Below, piece by piece: positions 58,339 through 64,000 of a stretch of DNA of 64,000 nucleotides. Numbering within the stretch: the first letter of the stretch is position 1; the number at the start of each line of letters is the position of its first letter. The position numbers were made by a program, and so were the translations under genes. The notes under the pieces are model-generated. The model ran no database searches. It was not told where the DNA came from and saw only the letters and a program-made list of their open reading frames with translations. The DNA comes from Stramonita haemastoma (lineage: Eukaryota; Mollusca; Gastropoda; Neogastropoda; Muricidae). The stretch lies in contig CM060327.1 in assembly GCA_030674155.1 (NCBI GenBank), positions 23,311,874-23,375,873 of the forward strand, written 5' to 3'.

Positions 58339-58350
58339 CACACACACACC
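57711..58350. repeat. Three long (CA)n microsatellites
   Basis: 57711-57817, 57925-58047 and 58123-58350, with GACA and ACGC breaks; short unique AT-rich sequence between them. Confidence 0.93.
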
Positions 58351-58479
58351 ACACCGCTCTATATACTTGTCCCTTTCCACCTGTGCAAACTTCACATTGT
58401 AACAGAAGTTAACCTTCAACTTTCTTTGCGATGTAAAGTCATGCACTTTTTCCTCTCTCTGTGTCAATATTTTTGCATT

Positions 58480-58566
<87 letters not shown>

Positions 58567-58727
58567 ATTCTTTTATATCGAGGATAATGGGATAAACACT
58601 CTTGTGCTTTTTTTACACCCAGTCCCCGTGTGTATGCAGTTTTTTTGTAAATGTCATCTGTACCCACCGGCACACGATGGCCTACTCTTATGAAAAGCGG
58701 AATAGCATTTAACGTGTGGGCAAGATG

Positions 58728-58791
<64 letters not shown>

Positions 58792-58886
58792 CTGTCTACC
58801 TGCGCACCCTGCCCACGTGCCTGCCTACCTGTCTGCCTGCCCCACCTGTCTATATATCTGTCTATATATCTGTCTATATATATATA

Positions 58887-58944
<58 letters not shown>

Positions 58945-58945
58945 G
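58480..58945. repeat. (GT)n microsatellites around a SINE
   Basis: GT tracts at 58480-58565, 58722-58792 and 58884-58945 flank the family A piece. Confidence 0.92.
58563..58728 (-). repeat. SINE family A, body without head
   Basis: TTTATATCGAGGATAATGGG to GTGTGGGCAAGATGTTCTG, inverted, with GT tracts at both ends. Confidence 0.8.
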
Positions 58946-59225
58946 CGCGCATGCCCGCGCCTCTCTCTCTCTATGTGTCTCTGTGTCTCTGTGTGTGTCA
59001 TCAGCGGGAGTCATGGACTGAACTGTCAGCAGTGCTTTAATTTAAGTTAGCTGTGTGAGCAAAAGCAGCAGCCCATTAGCCGTAAACACACTTACTGGCA
59101 GTGAACAAAAGAATGTCGCCATCGCCAGCTGCAACCCCGGCAGCCGCTTATTTCAGATGAACAGGAGGGCAAAGGGGGGAGAGCCACCTTACCTACTTCC
59201 ATGTCAAACCCTGTAGGTGGCTCAC

Positions 59226-59471
59226 ACCCTTTACCCTTCGGATGAGACTGTAAACCGAGGCCCCGTGTACGAATGCACGCAGAACATCTTGCGCACACGT
59301 TAAATCCTGTTCCGCTTTTCGTAAGAGTAGGCCATCGTGTGCCGGTGGGAACAGATGACAATATTTACAAACTGCATACACACGGGGACCGGATGAAAAA
59401 AAGCACATGATTGCTTATTCTGTTATCCTCGATACAAAAGAATAAATAAATAAATAAATAAATAAATAAAT
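59226..59471 (+). repeat. SINE family A, body with (AAAT)n tail
   Basis: CTTCGGATGAGACTGTAAAC to GATACAAAAGAATAAATAAA. Almost the same sequence as the copy at 76-345. It marks the end of normal-looking sequence. Confidence 0.85.
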
Positions 59472-62426
59472 TTCCCCCGGGGAAAATGGGTCCTTTCCTA
59501 TCCCCTCCGGCCGGTTTTAAAAACATTTAAAAAAAATTAAAAAATTAAAAAAAAAAAACCCCCCAAGGGTTATTTTCAAAACAAAGTAAAATTTTAAAAA
59601 AAAAGAATTGGTTTTTTTTGGTTTTTTTGGGGGGGAAAAAAATTAAAAAATTTGTGGGGAAATTTTTTGGGGGGTTTTTTTTTTTTTTCCCCAGCTTCCA
59701 AGTTTTCCTTGATTTCCTTTAAAGTGATTGGGCCCCCCCAAAAAAACCCCCTTTGGGGGGGTTTTTTTATTTTTGTTTTTTTTTTTTTTGGGGTTTGTTT
59801 TTTTTTGCCCGGAAAAGCTTTTTTTTGCAAAAAAATGAGGATTTTTTGTTTCGGGGAAAATTCGGAAAAATTTCCCCCTTAATCCAAAAAACCCCCAAAG
59901 GGTGTTTTTTTTTTTTTTTGGGCCCCTTTTTTTCCCTTGGAAAAAAAAAAAAAAAAAAAAGGGGGGGAAAAAATTTTCAGCCCCCCAAAAAAAAACCCAA
60001 AAAAACCCCCCCCCCAAAAAACCCCCCCAAAAAACCCAAACAAAAAAAAAAAAAAAAAAAACCCAAAAAATCCCCCCCCCCCAAAAAACCACCCCAAACC
60101 CAACCCACACCAAAAAAAACCCCCAAAAAAAACCCCCCCCAAAAAACCCCCACCCCAAAAAAACCACCCAACAAACCCCCCAAAAAACCACAACAAACCA
60201 AACACCCAATTTAAAAACAAAAGGGGGGGAGAGTTTGCAAAAAAACCCCAGCAGCGGGCTTTGGAGCAAATTAGCTGTGTGAATGATATTTAGCTGACAG
60301 TCCAACAGAAATAGTCAGCCGTTATGATGTCATTGCAAGAGAGTAAGTTAGGTCAAGGGTTTTGAGGAGGGAAAGTCTGATGTAGGTTTTTTCTCCAAAG
60401 GGGGAAAAATCCTCAACGGGGGTTTAAAAGTCTGGTTCAGATGGTTTCAACCCTCTGTGTGGTGTTTGTGTGTGTGGTGTGTGTGTGTGTGTGTGTGGTG
60501 TGTGGGGGTGTTTGGTGGGGGTGTGTCTGTGTGTGTTTTCTGTCTGTCTCTCTGGGCTCTGTTGTTTCTGTCCCGTTCTCTGTCTTCTGTCTGTCTGTCC
60601 CCTCTGTTTTCTCTTTTGGTGTGTGTATGTCACACTCTAGAAAAATACCACAAATGGACAGAAAAGGGAAAAAACGCAAAAAAGCAAATAGCAAAAACCC
60701 GGTACCAAAAAAAGGAGGAAGAAAAGAATCTCTTTGAACTTTTGCTACACACCTTTCCCAAGATTTAAAAAAAAAGAAAACAAAACGAAACATCAAAAAA
60801 GCGTTTTTTTGCCTTTGGGAAAGGGGCTCCAAGTTAATCCCCTATGGTGACTTTTTTTTTTTGGGGGTAGCAATCATTTTTTTTTCATCATTTAAAGGGA
60901 GCCCCATTCCTACTTGGGGATCTTTTTCTTTGTGTTTCCCCCCCCCTTCATTTTCGGGTGAAACTTGGGTTCATCAAAAGGTATATGTGTTTGCCGTTGG
61001 TCCCAAATGGGCCCAAAACAGGGAGGGGAGGGGCTCCGTTTCGAAATTGGGGGAAATTGATTCGTGGAGTGCCTTCCCACGTGGGATCCCCCTTTCAGCC
61101 TAGAGAGAAAGGGGCCCGTCAGGTTTAAAATGTTTTTTAAAGGAACAAACCCGGGCTGCAGCCATAAGGGCTGTGCAAGTCAAGCCTCCTTTCAAAAGGG
61201 GTTTAGCGATCATAAAAATTAAGCTGTAAAGTGGAATTCCATGAGTGGGGAAAGGGATTAAAAAAGTCTCACGGGGTTTCCCCCCGCATCAAGGGTTTTT
61301 AATAAGAATGTGATAAACCCGGGGGGTGAAGGGTTTGTTTTCACTAAAACCAAAATAAGGTAGGGATTCCGATTTTAGGGAAAAAACGTTTAAAAAAAAA
61401 AAAGCAAGAAAAGAAAAATTTCCTTTTAAAATTTTTGTTTATACATGTAGCAGGAAAAAAAAGTTAAGTTATTAAAAAAAAAAAAAAAACCCAAAGCTAT
61501 TCCCTTTTTACAAAAAAACTTTTTGTATAATTAAAAAAAAAAAAGAGACTATTGTCCCTTTTTGGAAAAAAGTTATTTTTAAAAACAAAAAAACCCCGGA
61601 AAGAAGCTCATTCCCCCCTTTTTTGCCAAGAAAATTTATTTAAAATGCCCCCGTCACACTATGAGTGTGCCCGCGCCCCCACCCTTTCCCTGCACGTTTT
61701 TTTCCCAGGGTAAACGTTTCAGCCTGAGCTTGAGTTGTATCCCCACCCCACAAACGAGGGCACCCCCAAAAACAAATTTTCAAAATTCAAGAAACCCATC
61801 TGACTCCAATTTATTTACCCCTTTTGTTTTCTTTGGGCCGTTTTTTTAAAATTTAAAAAAAAAGAAGGATGCGGCTTTGGGTGAAAAAAGTCTTCCCCTA
61901 ATCCTGTGAAGCGACTTTGGAAGAAGTTTAAAAAACTTCCTTGTTTTTTGTTTTGTTTTTTTTTTTTAAGGGGTGGGGGCTTTTTTTGGGGACTATTATT
62001 AACCACGATTTGATTAAGGATTGTTGTTTTGCTTTGGTTTTTTGGGTTCCAGACCCTTTTGGTTTCCCAGCAACAGGTTAATATAAAAAACAATATTCCA
62101 AAAAAAAAAAAAAAAAGATAGGCAAAATTGGCAAGGCGTCCTTTTTAAATTTGGGGGTTTTTTTTCAAACCCTCCCCCCCCCCCCCCCCACAAACAAAAA
62201 CCCAAAATTTTTATTTTCTTTTTTTTTTCTGTTTGTACTCCAAAGAAACCGGATTTTTTGGGGATACAACTTTTTGGAATTGCGCTTTTTTTTGCTTTAG
62301 AAATTATTTTTTTTTTAAAATTTTAAAAAAAAATATCACCTATTTTAACGTGCGGGAAAACGAATCAAAGGCCTAAGAAAACATTTACAAAAATTAAGGT
62401 TAAAAATTTAAAATTCTTTTTCCCAT

Positions 62427-62461
<35 letters not shown>

Positions 62462-64000
62462 GTAGAATAAAAAGCCCCCAATCTGGAAATTCTGTGTTGG
62501 GAATTTTTTTTCACCCTTATTTGTTCTGTTTGTTTAACCTTGCCCCACTTAGGCTATTTTCTGCCTTTTGGGTATTATTGTCTTTTCCCCCCAAAAAAAT
62601 TTTCGAAAAACCTCTCTGGGTGCTGAATTAAAATGCAGGGGCCTGTTGTAGCACACGGCAGAAAGCTTTTTCCCTTTGGGGACAGATTTTTTCCCATTTT
62701 TTAAATTTTTTTTAAAACCCCGGTCACAGAATTTAAGGGGTAAAACGGCCTTTTGAAAACCCTGCCACAATTGCCCCCCTTGTTTTTTTTTTTTTCCTTC
62801 GAAATGTATTTTTCCCTATGGTGATTTTTTTTTTTGCTTTGCCGGACAACCCCTTTTCTTGGGTTGTTTTTTTCCCCTCTTTTGGTTAAAACCCCGGGGT
62901 CTCGGTTTATGCTTCCAAGACTAATCCATAAACCGTCGGTGTAAATGGGAAAAAGGGTTTTGTAAAGGAATCGAGCCCCCCAACCTCCGACCGGACTTTT
63001 GCTTTCTAAGCAGACGTTACCCTGCAACGATCAACCAAGTTTGTTGCTATAGCCTCAAGAAGAAAAAAGGAACAAGAAAAGAAAAGGGAAAAAAAAGGAG
63101 GGGAAAAAAAAGAAAAGACAAGAAAAGGGAAAGAAGGAAAAAAGAATGGAAAAGAAGGGGAAGGAAAAGGAAAAAAAAAGGAAAAAGGGACAAGACGGCG
63201 AAAAAAAAAAAAAAAGAAGAAGAAGAAAAGAAGAAGAAGGAAAAAAAAGGGGAAAAAAAAAAAAAAAAAACAAAAAAAAAAAATTTTTAAAACCCTTTTT
63301 AAAAACCCCCAAACCTTATTTTTTTAGGGTAACAAAAAAAAAATTCAAAACCCCAAAGGAGGGGCCTTCTCTGTTTGATGTAAAAAATGTTAAAATAAAA
63401 AAAAACAGGAAAATTTTTTTGCGCTATTTTTGAAAAAAAAAAAAAAGCGCTTGCTTTCCCAACGCACAAAACCCCAAAAAAACGCCTTTCATTTTAAAAA
63501 TTAATGTGCACCTACACACACCCCACGCAGCCGGCACAGGCCACCACAAACCCACCCACACACCAAAAACACCCAAAACCACCCCACAAAACAACCCAAA
63601 AAAAACATTTTTTTTGGGGGGAGGAAGGAGGGGCAGGAAAATGGAACGGGGAAAAACTTTTTTGTTTTTCTTGGGTTGATTTAAAAACATAAGGAGGCTT
63701 TTGGGGGGGGGAGAGGAAGGTCTTCCAATCGTGCCAAAAAAGAAAAGAGGGGGCAAACGGTAATGTTTTTTGGGTGTTTTAAGGAAAAGTTCTCCCCGGG
63801 GGGAGGGGGGAGAAAAGGGGTTTACAATTTTAAAAAAGGTAGGGGGGGTTTGTGGCTTTGTGGGGTTTAAACTTTGTTTTTTCCCTTTTTGGGTTGGAAA
63901 ACCAATGGAGAGGGTTGCAAGAAGGTAATGGCTCAATTTTTTTTTTAACCCACCTCAATTTTTTTTATCTTAAGGGGGTATTTGGGGTCTGGGACCCTAA
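59472..64000. other. Homopolymer-inflated sequence, no reliable feature
   Basis: Base runs of four to ten (A, C, G, T) dominate, for example 59930-60190. A 35-base G run lies at 62426-62460 and an A/G-only stretch at 63055-63280. Open frames are Lys/Pro, Phe/Gly or Gly-rich artefacts of these runs. Short normal-looking pieces (60236-60400, 60861-61120) match nothing I know. Most likely poor consensus at a contig end. Confidence 0.7.

Noticed and set aside
59092..59140. Minus-strand MATFFCSLP before a gtaagt as a first exon of the SOD
   Set aside because: No similarity to SOD N-termini beyond Met-Ala-Thr, no HxH exon follows, and the piece is very short.
59643..60305. Frames of 110-220 residues rich in Phe, Gly, Lys and Pro
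   Set aside because: Caused by homopolymer runs in poor consensus; composition follows the runs.

Overview
The window looks like nuclear DNA from an invertebrate animal, most likely a mollusc and possibly a marine gastropod. The taxon is an inference from style (GT-AG introns, very dense simple repeats, tRNA-derived SINEs, decayed LINEs, small TIR elements); nothing in the sequence names the species. Both recognisable genes are on the minus strand and split into many exons. Most long uninterrupted reading frames outside them come from simple repeats.

Gene 1 (36326 down to 1709) is a SCAF4/SCAF8-type gene, an SR-related factor that binds the C-terminal domain (CTD) of RNA polymerase II. I could place 17 coding exons: an N-terminal CTD-interacting domain (exons 1-4), a Gln/Ala-rich linker, an acidic patch, an Arg/Ser and Arg/Glu segment, one RRM (exons 12-13), and a very large Pro/Met/Gly-rich last exon carrying an array of Met-Arg-Pro-Gly-Asp-Asn hexapeptides. 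Exon phases agree throughout only if three single missing bases are assumed (exons 2, 6 and 14) and an inner acceptor is used for exon 15. The implied protein is about 1670 residues. The three gaps could be consensus errors or real lesions.

Gene 2 (56636 down to 47696) is the 3' part of a Cu/Zn superoxide dismutase gene. Three exons encode four metal ligands plus the ligand-type His of the next exon, the conserved Arg and a stop codon. The N-terminal exon or exons were not found. SOD1 and SCAF4 are also neighbours on human chromosome 21, so this may be conserved linkage, although the relative orientation differs.

The rest is repetitive. Intron 16 of SCAF (4.5-14.7 kb) is mostly microsatellites. 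Introns 14-1 (17-36 kb) hold SINEs, a pogo-like element (26.6-27.4 kb) and three copies of a TIR element with CAGGGTTCGCG ends, two of them in opposite orientation at 32.6-34.7 kb. The intergenic part (36.4-47.5 kb) holds decayed LINE pieces, a 112-bp perfect inverted repeat, a tiny LTR element in tandem form and a 68-bp tandem repeat. The SOD introns contain 57-bp, 88-bp and 22-bp tandem repeats and a second SINE family with 5S-rRNA-like sequence. From about 59.5 kb to the end the sequence changes to homopolymer-inflated text that looks like poor consensus; I trust no gene there.
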